Of a DNA stretch of 64,000 nt, positions 1-8,893 are shown one piece after another. The first letter of the stretch is position 1. The number at the start of each line of letters is the position of its first letter. The position numbers and the translations under genes were made by a program. Below the pieces are notes generated by a model. That model did not search any database. It was not told the origin of the DNA and saw only the letters and a program-made list of their open reading frames with translations. Source of the DNA: Brevibacillus agri (GTDB lineage: Bacteria > Bacillota > Bacilli > Brevibacillales > Brevibacillaceae); contig NZ_CP026363.1 in assembly GCF_004117055.1 (NCBI RefSeq), forward strand, positions 3,154,001 to 3,218,000, in the 5' to 3' direction.

Positions 1-1
1 G

Positions 2-703
2 GATCGCGTCGATGTGGAGCCGACTGGCGATGCGTTCAACTCGATCATCCGGCTGGAGATGCACAAGCCGGGCAAGCCGTTCAACCCGATGATTAACGCG
101 GGCGCGATCACGGTATCTTCGCTTTTGCCAGGGGATACACCCGAACAGAAACTGGACTATTTATACAAAATTTTCCAAAAGATTACAGCTACAGCCCCTG
201 TCGTAAACGAAGAAGTGTTCGTCTCCGAGTGGATGACGTCGCATCGCAACCGTGCGCTGTCCCACTATTTGAAAGATACGGGTTACCTCGATTGCGAGGT
301 CGAGGAAGCGCTGGAGGTGTACTTGAAGCAGTGTTCCATCCAGGTCAACACGGAGCAGATTGCGCTGATCGGGCTGATTCTCGCGCTCGACGGCTACCAT
401 CCGCTGCGCGGCGAGCAAATTTTGCCCAAGCAAGTCGTGCGGCTGGCAAAAGCGCTCATGCTGACGTGCGGCATGTACGACGCTTCCGGAAAATTCGCTG
501 CCTACGTCGGACTTCCGGCCAAGAGCGGCGTGTCCGGCGGCATTATGACCTTGGTTCCTCCCACCCTGAAACGAGAGTCCCCTTTTCCCGACGGCTGCGG
601 CATCGGTATTTTTGGCCCTGCGATTGACTCGTGCGGCAACAGCGTGGCAGGCGTGTCGCTGCTGAAGCAGCTCGCGCACGAGTGGGATGTCAGTATTTTT
701 TAA
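2..703 (+). CDS. glsA: Glutaminase, 5'-truncated by window edge
   Basis: Hydrolyses L-glutamine to glutamate and ammonia in the cytoplasm. The frame is open from base 2, and the residues before the first possible GTG (position 14) already match the family, so the true start lies outside the window. Visible family landmarks are EPTGDAFNSI, KPFNPMINAGAI and the C-terminal KSGVSGGI segment of the serine-dependent glutaminase fold. The N-terminal SxxK catalytic pair is outside the window. It is followed 27 bases downstream by a sodium/amino-acid symporter, the same order as glsA-glnT of B. subtilis, so co-transcription is likely. Confidence 0.95.
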   Translation, partial: DRVDVEPTGDAFNSIIRLEMHKPGKPFNPMINAGAITVSSLLPGDTPEQKLDYLYKIFQKITATAPVVNEEVFVSEWMTSHRNRALSHYLKDTGYLDCEVEEALEVYLKQCSIQVNTEQIALIGLILALDGYHPLRGEQILPKQVVRLAKALMLTCGMYDASGKFAAYVGLPAKSGVSGGIMTLVPPTLKRESPFPDGCGIGIFGPAIDSCGNSVAGVSLLKQLAHEWDVSIF

Positions 704-730
704 GCCAATCTATCCATTCGAGGTGACAAG

Positions 731-2158
731 ATGCAACAATTCCTGTTAGATGTAGTAGCGTCCATTAACGACTTTTTCTGGTCCTACGTCCTGATCGTCA
801 TGCTGGTTGTACTCGGCCTGTTCTTTACGTTCAAAGGCGGCTTCCTGCAAGTCCGCATGATAAAAGACATGCTCCAGGCGATTCGCGAAGGAAAGAAAGG
901 CTCCGCTGACAGCATCTCGCCTTTCCAGGCATTCTGTATCAGCATGGCCGCGCGTGTCGGTACCGGAAACATTACCGGGATCGCAATTGCTGTCGCGCTG
1001 GGCGGCCCTGGCGCGGTCTTCTGGATGTGGGTCATTGCCATTATCGGTTCTGCCTCCGCCTTTGTGGAAAGCACACTGGCGCAAATCTACAAAATCAAGG
1101 ACAAAGACGGCTTCCGCGGCGGCCCGGCCTACTACATGGAAAAAGGGCTGAACAAACGCTGGATGGGCGCCCTGTTCGCGGTGCTGATTACCCTGTCTTT
1201 CGGTTTGGTCTTCAATGCGGTGCAATCCAACACGATTACGCTTGCGTTTGCAAACTCCTTCGGCACGGATCGCCTGACAGTCGGCCTGATTATGACGATC
1301 GCCTTTGCTGCGATTATTTTTGGCGGAGTCAAGCGCATTGCCAAAATGTCCGAGTACATCGTCATCGTGCTCGCGATTTTGTACATCGGCGTCGCCCTGC
1401 TGATCGTTTGCATGAACATTACGCAAATGCCGGAAATTCTCGCCCTGATCGTCAAAAACGCGTTTGGCTTCGACCAGGTCGCAGGCGGTACGCTCGGCGC
1501 GGCGCTCATGCACGGTGTAAAACGCGGCTTGTTCTCCAATGAAGCCGGTATGGGTAGCGCTCCGAACGCCGCTGCGACCGCTACGACGAGCCACCCGGTC
1601 AAGCAAGGTCTGATTCAGGCGTTTGGCGTCTTGACCGATACGCTCATCATTTGTACAAGCACGGCTTTCATCATCCTGCTGTCCGGCGCGTACAAGCAGT
1701 CCGAGTTGAGCGGTATCGAGCTGTCCCAGGCAGCGCTCAGCATTCACCTGGGAGACTGGGCTTCTGCTACGCTCGCCGTCATGATCTTCCTGTTCGCCTT
1801 CAGCACATTGATCGGCAACTACTACTACGGGGAGACGAACATCGAGTTTTTGAAAACGAGCAAAACATGGCTGATGCTCTATCGTGTGAGCGTACTCGGC
1901 ATGGTTATGTTCGGGGCGGTGGCAAAAGTCCAGCTCGTCTGGGACTTGGCCGACTTGTTCATGGGACTGATGGTCGTCGTCAACCTGATCGCCATTTTCA
2001 TGCTGTCGAAGGTCGCCTTTGCCGCCCTGCGTGATTATCAGATGCAGAAAAAAGCAGGCAAAGACCCTGTGTTCTACGCCGACAGCATTCCGGGCCTCGA
2101 AAACGTGGAAGCGTGGGAGGCAGCTCCGGTCGCTGCGAAAAAAGAGCACGTCAGCTAA
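731..2158 (+). CDS. glnT: Sodium:alanine/glutamine symporter (AGCS family)
   Basis: A 475-residue polytopic membrane protein that should import a neutral amino acid with Na+. The N-terminal helix is followed by FFTFKGGFLQVRM, and a central GLFSNEAGMGSAPNAAA segment is the signature of the alanine-or-glycine:cation symporter family. About ten hydrophobic helices are visible and the length is typical. An AGGTGA site sits 6-8 bases before the ATG. Placement directly after glutaminase argues for glutamine rather than alanine as substrate, but this is inferred from context. A strong terminator follows the stop codon. Confidence 0.9.
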   Translation: MQQFLLDVVASINDFFWSYVLIVMLVVLGLFFTFKGGFLQVRMIKDMLQAIREGKKGSADSISPFQAFCISMAARVGTGNITGIAIAVALGGPGAVFWMWVIAIIGSASAFVESTLAQIYKIKDKDGFRGGPAYYMEKGLNKRWMGALFAVLITLSFGLVFNAVQSNTITLAFANSFGTDRLTVGLIMTIAFAAIIFGGVKRIAKMSEYIVIVLAILYIGVALLIVCMNITQMPEILALIVKNAFGFDQVAGGTLGAALMHGVKRGLFSNEAGMGSAPNAAATATTSHPVKQGLIQAFGVLTDTLIICTSTAFIILLSGAYKQSELSGIELSQAALSIHLGDWASATLAVMIFLFAFSTLIGNYYYGETNIEFLKTSKTWLMLYRVSVLGMVMFGAVAKVQLVWDLADLFMGLMVVVNLIAIFMLSKVAFAALRDYQMQKKAGKDPVFYADSIPGLENVEAWEAAPVAAKKEHVS

Positions 2159-2183
2159 GTTTTCACGATAGCGTCAACAAAAG

Positions 2184-2225
2184 AAGCCTGAGTCCTTTTC
2201 CAAGAGGACCCAGGCTTTCTTTTTG
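2184..2225 (+). terminator. Terminator of glsA-glnT
   Basis: Arms AAGCCTGAGTCCT and AGGACCCAGGCTT form a hairpin with one mismatch, followed by TTCTTTTT. It ends the glutamine-use operon. Confidence 0.85.
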
Positions 2226-2327
2226 GGACGGCGGTTGAAAGCCACATCCGGGTTGCTGTCTGGATAAAATTTCCTGTCCTGCTTGCCCCGGTTTATAATC
2301 AGAGGAAAAAGGGCTCTGGAGGAAAGC

Positions 2328-2441
2328 ATGAAGCGTTTTTATTAAAAATTCCGGCTGGTGATCTGGTTTTTGTTCCTGCTGCTCGCCTTTGGCCTCTTTT
2401 ACGAGGGCTTCCCCCTCTGGAAGCTCGATCCCCCCGTATGA
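2328..2441 (+). pseudogene. Small membrane protein ORF with in-frame stop
   Basis: A GGAGG site lies a few bases before an ATG. The frame reads five codons (MKRFY), meets TAA at 2343-2345, then stays open for 32 more codons encoding a hydrophobic helix (VIWFLFLLLAFGLF) and a short polar tail ending at TGA 2439-2441. A TATAAT lies upstream at 2294-2299, though no good -35 is seen. The good ribosome-binding site plus a helix in the same frame suggests a real 37-residue membrane peptide gene disabled by one nonsense change. A shorter product from GTG 2358 is possible but has no clear ribosome-binding site. Confidence 0.4.
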
Positions 2442-2449
2442 AAAAATCC

Positions 2450-5035
2450 CTACAACCGAGGGTCGATCTCTTTTTCCTGTGCGACCTCGAACAGCATCGT
2501 CGCGACCGTTTGCTGATACGCCTCGTGCGCGGGCGAAATGTCCGCGAACTTGACGAGCAGCATGCTTTTGCCCAATTCGTGCTCCTTCATCGCCGTCCGC
2601 AGCTTTTGGCCGATGTTTTTTTGCTTCATCAGCTTGCGGTACTTGTGCGGAAAACGGTAATCGTAGCCGTAAATGATCGACAAGTAGTCGGAGTTGCGCA
2701 CCTTCATCGCCGGAACCGTCTTTTCGTTTGGCACTTCCGGCTTGATGACGATTCCTTCCATCTGTTGCTCCAGCGTCGTTTTCGCGAAAAAGCGCGCGGC
2801 TTGTTCATACGCATCCGCCTCGTCCAGATCGACTACGAGGCAGTCATCCTCGCTGACAAACCGATACATCTCCGACGTTCGCCAATCCGGCAACTGTTCC
2901 TCCCCCGTTTCGTAGACGAGCTTCAGCACGGCAAACGGCTTGTATTCCAGCTCGCCTGGCTCGCCGTACAGTGCGAGCTGCTGTTCATACGTAGCATACG
3001 CAGCCATCTGCTGCTCGATGGGAACGAGCGTTTCTTTGATTTCGCGAACGTGCTTGTAGTTTTGGTAGAGGGTGGAGCCGTACTTCTCGGTCAAAGCGCT
3101 TTTGGCAAGATGGAACTGGTCCTGCTCAAAGCCGCTGGCCTCGTATTCGTCAACGAGCTTGCGGAGCGCCTGCTCAAATCCGTGTTCCTGCAAGTAGGAC
3201 AGCTCGCTGTGCAGCGCTTTTTCAATCGGTTTGAACTGCTTTTCAATCAATCCCTCGCCAATCGCCCGCCACGGGAGCAGCTCTCCGTCCAGCAGCAGCA
3301 TTTTTACCTGCTGCTCTTCCATGTACGGACCGAATTTGTCCAAAAGCTTTGCGTAAATCGGCGTCAAGTCAACCTGCGTGATCTTGTAGCCGTTGCGGCT
3401 GACGGCGAAGCAATGTGCCAGTTCGCGATGGAGGTACAGATTGCAGCGGGAGCCCATGTATTTCGGTTGCAGCACGACCTGCCTGGCTCCGCGCTCCGCA
3501 AAATAGCGCAAGCCCGCCCAAAGCGACTCCAGCTCGCCTGCCGCTTCGTCTTTGTCCGCTGGCGGCATCGTCCCGGAAATAAAGTTGATCTTGTTGTGCA
3601 GGCAGTAGTGCAAGCGGCGCAGCTCTTCTTCTGCCAGGTCTTGCAGCGAGACGTGCCGTTGTTCCTGGAACAAGCTCGGCAACTCCTCCACAAGCGCCGC
3701 ATGGACAGAGCGCTCTGTCTTGTACAAAGGCTTGTGCCCCATCACAACAGAGGTCAGCGCGTTGCCCTGTACGCATCCGGTGTCGAGGTGCAGCTTGTTT
3801 TTCAGGCGAAAAGCCTGTTTGGCCGCGATGTGGCCGAACAAGTGATACGGATGGTTGCCGACCGCTTCCTCGCGCAAAAAGCCGAGCTGCTCTTCGACAG
3901 AAGTGGATCGATCGAGCCGGAAGTTTCGCTGCTGGCGCACGGAAACGGCATCGAGCTTTCCGATGTATTTGTTTTGGCACGGGGCATGGGTGACGTAGTA
4001 GGACGGATTCGCAAGCGCGATGCAACGGTAAAAAGGCCGGGAAACCGCGCACAAATGGTTGAACTTTTGTTGCAGCAGCAAATCGTCGCGCAAGACAGCG
4101 ATCGAATCGAAATACGTAGCGAGCAGCTCTGGCTCGACTCCTTTGATTTTTCCTTGCAAAAAGTGGTAGACAAAATGTTCGTGATTGCCCCGCACCAGCA
4201 AAAAATGCTCCTGGTTGTCGTACAGAAACTCGATGATCTCGCGGGTCTGCTTGCCTTTGTCGATCCAGTCGCCCGCGAGAATGACTTTGGTGTTGCGCAC
4301 CTTGTCTGTGACCACAAGCCGGTTGTTGTCGAGGTGGTACCCGTGGGCGGCCAGCAACCGTTTTAGTTCGTGCACACATTCATGCACGTCGCCGATGATG
4401 ATGTAGCGAGTGTCGGGGATAAGAATCGTCGCCAAATAATCGGCTTTGTTTTCGATCACGACCTGGTACGCTTCGTTGGCTTTTGCCTCCGCCGGCTCGT
4501 AAAAATCTTTGGCGCGGATGCGGTGAATGTTCGCGTACCCTTCTTTGGACAAGGCGCGCAACACTTCCTTTTTCAGCCGGAGAATGTGGCTCGTAATCAG
4601 CTTTTTCGACCGTTCGGAGGCGTAGTAGTCCTCGCGCTTGCGGTAGTCGAATACGATGACCTCCAGGTTGTAATGGTTTTCGCGGGCGATTTCGCAGACA
4701 CGGGCCCGGAAGTCTTCGGCGAGGCCCGTCGTGTCGACCACGACAAACGGCGCGTTGATCGGAAACGATGTGACGAGGCGCAGCTTTTCAAACAGGAGCG
4801 AAAAAGCCTGCTCGCTCGCCTCCAGCATGACCTGATCGTATTTGTCGTACGCATGCCCGAGCAGCTCCTGCCGCAAGTCGTCCGAGGAAATGTACGCCAC
4901 ATTCGCCTTGAGCTGTCTGGCCGCGTCCTCGATGCGAAGCTGCGGAATCAGCACTTCTGTGGCAAAGGTCGTTTTTCCGCATTCGGTCGGGCCGACGAGC
5001 ATGAAGATCGTGTGCAGTTGTGTGGAAATGCGCAT
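2450..5035 (-). CDS. pnkp: Polynucleotide kinase-phosphatase-ligase (bacterial Pnkp)
   Basis: An 861-residue end-healing and sealing enzyme for cleaved RNA. Three modules are readable. The N-terminal kinase has P-loop GPTECGKTTF at residues 15-24. The central metallophosphoesterase has GDVHE at 215-219, GDWIDKG at 255-261 and GNHE at 283-286. The C-terminal adenylyltransferase/ligase has KYMGSR at 525-530, the lysine being the expected AMP acceptor. Length and domain order match the bacterial Pnkp family. Its ATG shares one base with the hen1 TGA, so the two are translationally coupled. In this family the ligase module needs Hen1 for activity, so the pair forms one RNA-repair system, probably against ribotoxin cleavage. 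Confidence 0.95.
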   Translation of the reverse strand: MRISTQLHTIFMLVGPTECGKTTFATEVLIPQLRIEDAARQLKANVAYISSDDLRQELLGHAYDKYDQVMLEASEQAFSLLFEKLRLVTSFPINAPFVVVDTTGLAEDFRARVCEIARENHYNLEVIVFDYRKREDYYASERSKKLITSHILRLKKEVLRALSKEGYANIHRIRAKDFYEPAEAKANEAYQVVIENKADYLATILIPDTRYIIIGDVHECVHELKRLLAAHGYHLDNNRLVVTDKVRNTKVILAGDWIDKGKQTREIIEFLYDNQEHFLLVRGNHEHFVYHFLQGKIKGVEPELLATYFDSIAVLRDDLLLQQKFNHLCAVSRPFYRCIALANPSYYVTHAPCQNKYIGKLDAVSVRQQRNFRLDRSTSVEEQLGFLREEAVGNHPYHLFGHIAAKQAFRLKNKLHLDTGCVQGNALTSVVMGHKPLYKTERSVHAALVEELPSLFQEQRHVSLQDLAEEELRRLHYCLHNKINFISGTMPPADKDEAAGELESLWAGLRYFAERGARQVVLQPKYMGSRCNLYLHRELAHCFAVSRNGYKITQVDLTPIYAKLLDKFGPYMEEQQVKMLLLDGELLPWRAIGEGLIEKQFKPIEKALHSELSYLQEHGFEQALRKLVDEYEASGFEQDQFHLAKSALTEKYGSTLYQNYKHVREIKETLVPIEQQMAAYATYEQQLALYGEPGELEYKPFAVLKLVYETGEEQLPDWRTSEMYRFVSEDDCLVVDLDEADAYEQAARFFAKTTLEQQMEGIVIKPEVPNEKTVPAMKVRNSDYLSIIYGYDYRFPHKYRKLMKQKNIGQKLRTAMKEHELGKSMLLVKFADISPAHEAYQQTVATMLFEVAQEKEIDPRL

Positions 5036-6303
5036 CAGTTACGTCCCCTTTTTCTGAAAATGACCCCTTGGGTAGTCGGCAGGCCGTTCACCCGGTCGCC
5101 AATTGCGACGAACTCCGCCTGGACGGCGGCTTCCTGCACAATTTCGTGCATCCACGACTGAAAAGCGGCCTGGCCCATTTCCCATTGATGATCGTCGTGG
5201 CGAAACCCGGCCAGCTCGTAGTACGGGTTAAAGTCTGCATTCGGTGTCGTGATGATGAAGCGCTCGAAATCGACTTGTCGGCACAACTGCAAAATGAGCG
5301 CCCGCGCCTCGTCCTGGCTCATATGCTCGATCACTTCGGTCAAAACGATCTCGACCTGCTCGCCGTTGTAGTCGTGCAAAAAGGCATCGACAGACGGAAA
5401 CAGGACGATATTGTCGACCTCTTTCGCCGCCGCTTTGCGGTTGACCAGCGCCAGCCGCTCTTCGTCGATGTCGACGGCGTAGTAGCAATGCGCCAGCTTC
5501 GCGGCAAACGGCAAGGCGTAAAACCCTTCGCCGCAGCCGACGTCGAGAATCGGCCGGGCAAAAGAAAGCTTTGATGCGATGAAGTTTCTCCGCTGCAATC
5601 CGGTGCTGCCATATTCGAGCTGAATCGCGTACCGCTCTGTCTGTTCAAGCTGCGACTTGTACTTGCGAAAATGCTCCCGCCGATTCAGAAACTGGCGCGC
5701 GAACAGGCTGCGAATGTAAAACGGGGCATCCATCGCGTTGATGCTCTTGATGTATTTGTCGAGAATGCTCTCGGAAATGTCGAGATGCTCCTTGCCAAAC
5801 GTAGCGAGAAACAAACAGAGCACGCTCGCCACATGCAGCAGGTCGTACAAGCTTTTTTGCGTGCGGATGGTCAAGGCGTAGCTTTTATGGGCGTGATGCC
5901 GGATGTCGAACGAAAAGTCTGGGACGTGCTTCTGGAAAAACTCGATGTAGCGCACCAGCTCGATGTGGATCATGTTGATGAAAAACGTGTGCGTGTACCC
6001 TTCGACGTCGCGCTCGTCACGCGTTTTCATCGGCGTTGAAAAAAATTCATTGATCGCGTTGAGCGGAAACAAAGGCGTGTTGTAACGGGACACGTTGAGG
6101 TACTCAAACCGCTCCTCTGCAAACTGTTTGTACGATACTTCGTTGTCGGCGTCTTTAAAATAAACGTGGTAGACGGAGGCTTCCGAATACCAGCCGTAGG
6201 CGATGCCTTTGCGAACCGACCGGAGCGTCAGTCCGGACGCCGGATTTTTCCTGATAAGGTACGAGAAGGCCGGGTTCTCCGAGCGCAATTGGACGATGGC
6301 CAT
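5035..6303 (-). CDS. hen1: 3'-terminal RNA ribose 2'-O-methyltransferase Hen1
   Basis: Methylates the 2'-OH at the 3' end of broken RNA before sealing, so the repaired site resists re-cleavage. The C-terminal methyltransferase has the SAM motif LDVGCGEG near residue 253, the metal-binding TEVIEHM near 322 and RHDDH near 368. The N-terminal ~240 residues match the bacterial Hen1 region that partners Pnkp. The start chosen is ATG 6303 because the upstream in-frame TTG at 6327 lies inside the GGGAGGAAGGAGAG ribosome-binding site. It overlaps pnkp by one base. Confidence 0.95.
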   Translation of the reverse strand: MAIVQLRSENPAFSYLIRKNPASGLTLRSVRKGIAYGWYSEASVYHVYFKDADNEVSYKQFAEERFEYLNVSRYNTPLFPLNAINEFFSTPMKTRDERDVEGYTHTFFINMIHIELVRYIEFFQKHVPDFSFDIRHHAHKSYALTIRTQKSLYDLLHVASVLCLFLATFGKEHLDISESILDKYIKSINAMDAPFYIRSLFARQFLNRREHFRKYKSQLEQTERYAIQLEYGSTGLQRRNFIASKLSFARPILDVGCGEGFYALPFAAKLAHCYYAVDIDEERLALVNRKAAAKEVDNIVLFPSVDAFLHDYNGEQVEIVLTEVIEHMSQDEARALILQLCRQVDFERFIITTPNADFNPYYELAGFRHDDHQWEMGQAAFQSWMHEIVQEAAVQAEFVAIGDRVNGLPTTQGVIFRKRGRN

Positions 6304-6403
6304 TTTCGTTTCTCTCCTTCCTCCCAAGCTGCTGTAGGACCATCTTCTGCCATTTCACCTGGAATGAACAGGGCAGAAGTATTACGAACCGGATTTTTCG
6401 GGC

Positions 6404-6434
6404 AAAAAAAGAACCTTCTCGGTAGAAAAGGTTC
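6404..6434 (-). terminator. Minus-strand terminator
   Basis: Read on the minus strand, GAACCTTTTC and GAGAAGGTTC pair around a short loop and are followed by seven T. It lies between the decayed regulator/exporter gene and hen1, insulating the RNA-repair operon. Confidence 0.8.
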
Positions 6435-6447
6435 GATTGCCTGACGT

Positions 6448-6573
6448 GGTTGCGCGGTTGCGCGGTTGTGCAGTTGTGCAGTTGTGCAGTTGTGCAGTTG
6501 CGCCATTGCGCGATTGCGCCGTTGTGCGATTGTGCAGTTTTGCGGTTGCGCGGCTGTGCGGTTGTGCAGTTGC
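6448..6573. repeat. 9-bp tandem repeat, about 14 units
   Basis: Degenerate 9-base units of the form GTTGYGCRG repeat about 14 times without interruption between the end of the chimeric pseudogene and the terminator. The longest uninterrupted run of near-identical units is GTTGTGCAG, four to five copies. All six frames stay open for many codons only because the period is a multiple of three; none has a convincing ribosome-binding site. Confidence 0.85.
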
Positions 6574-6583
6574 CCGGCGCAGC

Positions 6584-7746
6584 TCACTCGTTTTCCAGAG
6601 ACGGCTCGACTGGCAATGGCTGGTGCTTCTTTTTATTCCCATTCATCACGCTGCCCATGCACACGACGAGGGCGAGAAAAATCAGGATCAGGGAAAAGCC
6701 GAAGCCCATGCCGTACTGGCTGGCGGCCGCCCCGATCGCTGCGTTCGCGAGCAGGGAGCCGATGCCGGAGGGCGTGAACAAAAATCCGAGAACTTTGCCC
6801 GTGTGCGCGGGATAGAGCTGGCAGGCGATGGCGGCAATCGTCGGAAAAATCGCCGCGAAGCTGATGCCAGAGGCGATGAAAAAGCCGAGCGTGCCGCTGC
6901 TCCCCGCGATGGCGAGCGCAAGCGCCACAATGGCGGAAAGCGAGCACAGCAGCACCGCCTTCTCCTGGCCGATCCGCCCGATCCACCTGTGCGCCGTCAA
7001 CCGCCCTATCGTGAAGACGAGATAAAACCCGGACAAGTAAAAGGCTCCTTCCGTCAAGGCAAGCCCTCTCACCTGCACCAAGTACGTCGGCAGCCAGGTC
7101 GCCAGGCCGACCTCGGCCATTACGTAGATCCACGGAATGACCACGGTCGGCCCCATTTTTTGCATGGTGGAAAGCCCGTACGCCTCGCTGTCGTAATCGC
7201 TGCAGACGATCAGCTCCGGCCGCGACTCGCGCAGCGCCTGCAAATTGTAGTCGGCGAGTTGCGCTTCAAAGCGCTTCGTCCGCTTGAGCGGGTAGTGCAA
7301 CCTGGCCCCTAGCAGCTCGCGGCGATGCCGGTCCCGGTTTTGGTCGTACACCCCGATACTCGGCACAACGCCCAATGCCAATAAATGCCCCACATACGGA
7401 AAGTTCATGATCGCCATGTGCGACTTTTTGCTGCCCAAAAACGCGGACGGCGCCGTGCCGACCGTTTTCTTGAACTTGCGGCTGAAGTAAAATTCATCGG
7501 CAAACCCGACCTGCGCGGCGATTTCCTTGACGGGAGCGCGCGACGTCAAAAGCTGCTCCTTGGCCCGGTTGATGCGAATCTGGCTCAAATAATCGGAGGG
7601 ACTCATCCCGAACTGCTGCTTAAAACCCGGGAAAAGTGCCAGACGCTCATCCCTGCCATTCGCGCCAGCATCTCGCGGTTAATCTCCTCGCGGTAGTGCG
7701 CTACCATGTACGCCATGACCTGCTGCAAAACTTGTGTATGAAACAA
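6584..7746 (-). pseudogene. AraC-type iron regulator fused to MFS half, frameshifted
   Basis: From a TTG start at 7746 (GGGAGTG ahead) the frame encodes the beginning of an AraC-type helix-turn-helix (MSVWHFSR). A one-base loss in the T run near 7622-7626 shifts it out of frame. After the shift the protein continues GMSPSDYLSQIRINRAKEQL, a second helix-turn-helix, then part of a substrate-binding-protein-like domain up to TVVIPW. There it changes abruptly into the last six or so helices of an MFS exporter (IYVMAEVGLATWLPTYLV onward). Btr-like regulators normally continue as a binding domain, and MFS proteins are about 400 residues, so this looks like a deletion joining two neighbouring iron-uptake genes. 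A Fur-like box sits just upstream. Confidence 0.8.
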
Positions 7747-7772
7747 TCGCGTTCACTCCCAAATGTTGCGCA

Positions 7773-7787
7773 TGATAATCATTTTCA
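7773..7787 (-). promoter_or_regulatory. Putative Fur box
   Basis: The minus-strand 15-mer TGAAAATGATTATCA matches the 7-1-7 Fur consensus TGATAATNATTATCA at all but one defined position. It lies 27 bases before the start of the AraC-type pseudogene, as expected for an iron-repressed siderophore regulator. Confidence 0.65.
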
Positions 7788-7841
7788 ATCAATATGACGG
7801 CATTGTATCAGAGCTCCACGGAAGCGACAAGAAAGCCGCGC

Positions 7842-7903
7842 AAAAAAAGGATGAGCCTCAAAGCCTCTCCTTTGTAGAGAGCGGCTTTGCCGCCATCCTT
7901 TTT
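7842..7903 (-). terminator. Terminator of the 6-phosphogluconate dehydrogenase gene
   Basis: Outer arms AAAGGATG and CATCCTTT enclose an inner stem (CAAAGC with GCTTTG, CTCTC with GAGAG). On the minus strand it ends in a run of seven T. Confidence 0.85.
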
Positions 7904-7916
7904 GTCGAGCATCGGG

Positions 7917-8813
7917 TTATTTTTTTTCCACCGCGTGGCCGCCAAACTCGTTGCGCAGCGCGGCTACGACTTTGCCATGGAACGTGTCTTCGTCAAGCGA
8001 GCGGTAGCGCATGAGCAGCGACATCGCGATAACCGGAGTGGCCGCCTGCAAATCCAGGGCGGTTTCCAGCGTCCATTTGCCTTCCCCGGACGAGTGCATG
8101 ACGCCGCGAATATCGTCCAGCTTCGCGTCTTTGCGGAAAGCGCGCTCGGTCAAATCCATCAGCCAGCCGCGGATGACAGAGCCGTTCGCCCACACGCGCG
8201 CCACTTCCGCGAAGTCGTAATCGTACTGGCTTTTCGCCAGCACCTCGAAGCCTTCGCCGATTGCCTGCATCATGCCGTACTCGATGCCGTTGTGAATCAT
8301 TTTCAAAAAGTGACCGCTGCCCGCTTCGCCTGTGTACAGGTAGCCCTTGTCCACATTGATGTCGCGAATCATCGGTTCGATATGAGCGAATGCCTCGCGA
8401 TCCCCGCCGATCATCATACATGCCCCGTGGCGAGCGCCTTCCATGCCGCCGCTCGTCCCCGCGTCGAGGAAGTGAATGCCTTTTGCTTTCAACCGCTCGT
8501 AGCGCTCAACCGACTGCTTGTAGTGCGAGTTGCCGCCGTCGATCACGATGTCCCCTGGCGCGAGCATGGTGGAAAGCTGGTCGACCAGTTGATCCACGAT
8601 CTCGCCCGCCGGAACCATCAGCCAGATGACGCGCGGCGCTTCCAGCTTCGCCACCGCATCCTCCACGGAAGCAGCCGGAATTGCTCCTTCGCGGCCGAGC
8701 TCCTCTGCGCGGCTGTTGTCTACATCGTAAGCCACTACCTCATGCTGGTGGGACAGCAGGTTGAGCGTCAGGTTGTAACCCATTTTGCCTAAACCGAGTA
8801 TCGCAAGTTTCAT
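7917..8813 (-). CDS. gntZ: 6-phosphogluconate dehydrogenase, decarboxylating (short NAD-type)
   Basis: Oxidises and decarboxylates 6-phosphogluconate to ribulose 5-phosphate. The 298 residues match the short GntZ/YqeC-type enzyme rather than the ~470-residue pentose-phosphate form. Motifs are GLGKMG (dinucleotide binding) at the N-terminus, DGGNSHYKQS, GTSGG, and KMIHNGIEYG with the catalytic lysine. The gene is divergent from an RpiR-type regulator and lies beside gluconokinase and gluconate permease, which fixes its role in gluconate breakdown. GGAG lies about 12 bases before the ATG, a rather long spacing. Its promoter carries an A/T palindrome also found in the gntK promoter. Confidence 0.93.
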   Translation of the reverse strand: MKLAILGLGKMGYNLTLNLLSHQHEVVAYDVDNSRAEELGREGAIPAASVEDAVAKLEAPRVIWLMVPAGEIVDQLVDQLSTMLAPGDIVIDGGNSHYKQSVERYERLKAKGIHFLDAGTSGGMEGARHGACMMIGGDREAFAHIEPMIRDINVDKGYLYTGEAGSGHFLKMIHNGIEYGMMQAIGEGFEVLAKSQYDYDFAEVARVWANGSVIRGWLMDLTERAFRKDAKLDDIRGVMHSSGEGKWTLETALDLQAATPVIAMSLLMRYRSLDEDTFHGKVVAALRNEFGGHAVEKK

Positions 8814-8854
8814 TCGCGTACGTCACTCCTTTGGGGTAATCTCCGTTATCTCGT

Positions 8855-8883
8855 ATTATATGATAAAAATTTTCATCTTTCAT
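8855..8883 (-). promoter_or_regulatory. gntZ promoter with A/T-rich palindrome in spacer
   Basis: On the minus strand ATGAAA (-35) is followed by 17 bases and TATAAT (-10, plus-strand 8855-8860). The spacer is filled by TGATAAAAATTTTCATC (plus 8861-8877), an A-tract/T-tract inverted repeat of the kind bound by RpiR-family proteins. A protein there would block RNA polymerase. Confidence 0.55.
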
Positions 8884-8893
8884 CATAAAAGAA

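Noticed and set aside
2438..5161. Long plus-strand open frames opposite pnkp (642 and 263 codons)
   Set aside because: They mirror the codon structure of pnkp/hen1 on the other strand, lack ribosome-binding sites and give Arg/Val/Gln-rich nonsense.
6437..7312. Cys/Val-rich proteins encoded by the 9-base repeat
   Set aside because: Open frames are forced by the period-of-three repeat; no ribosome-binding site and no family.
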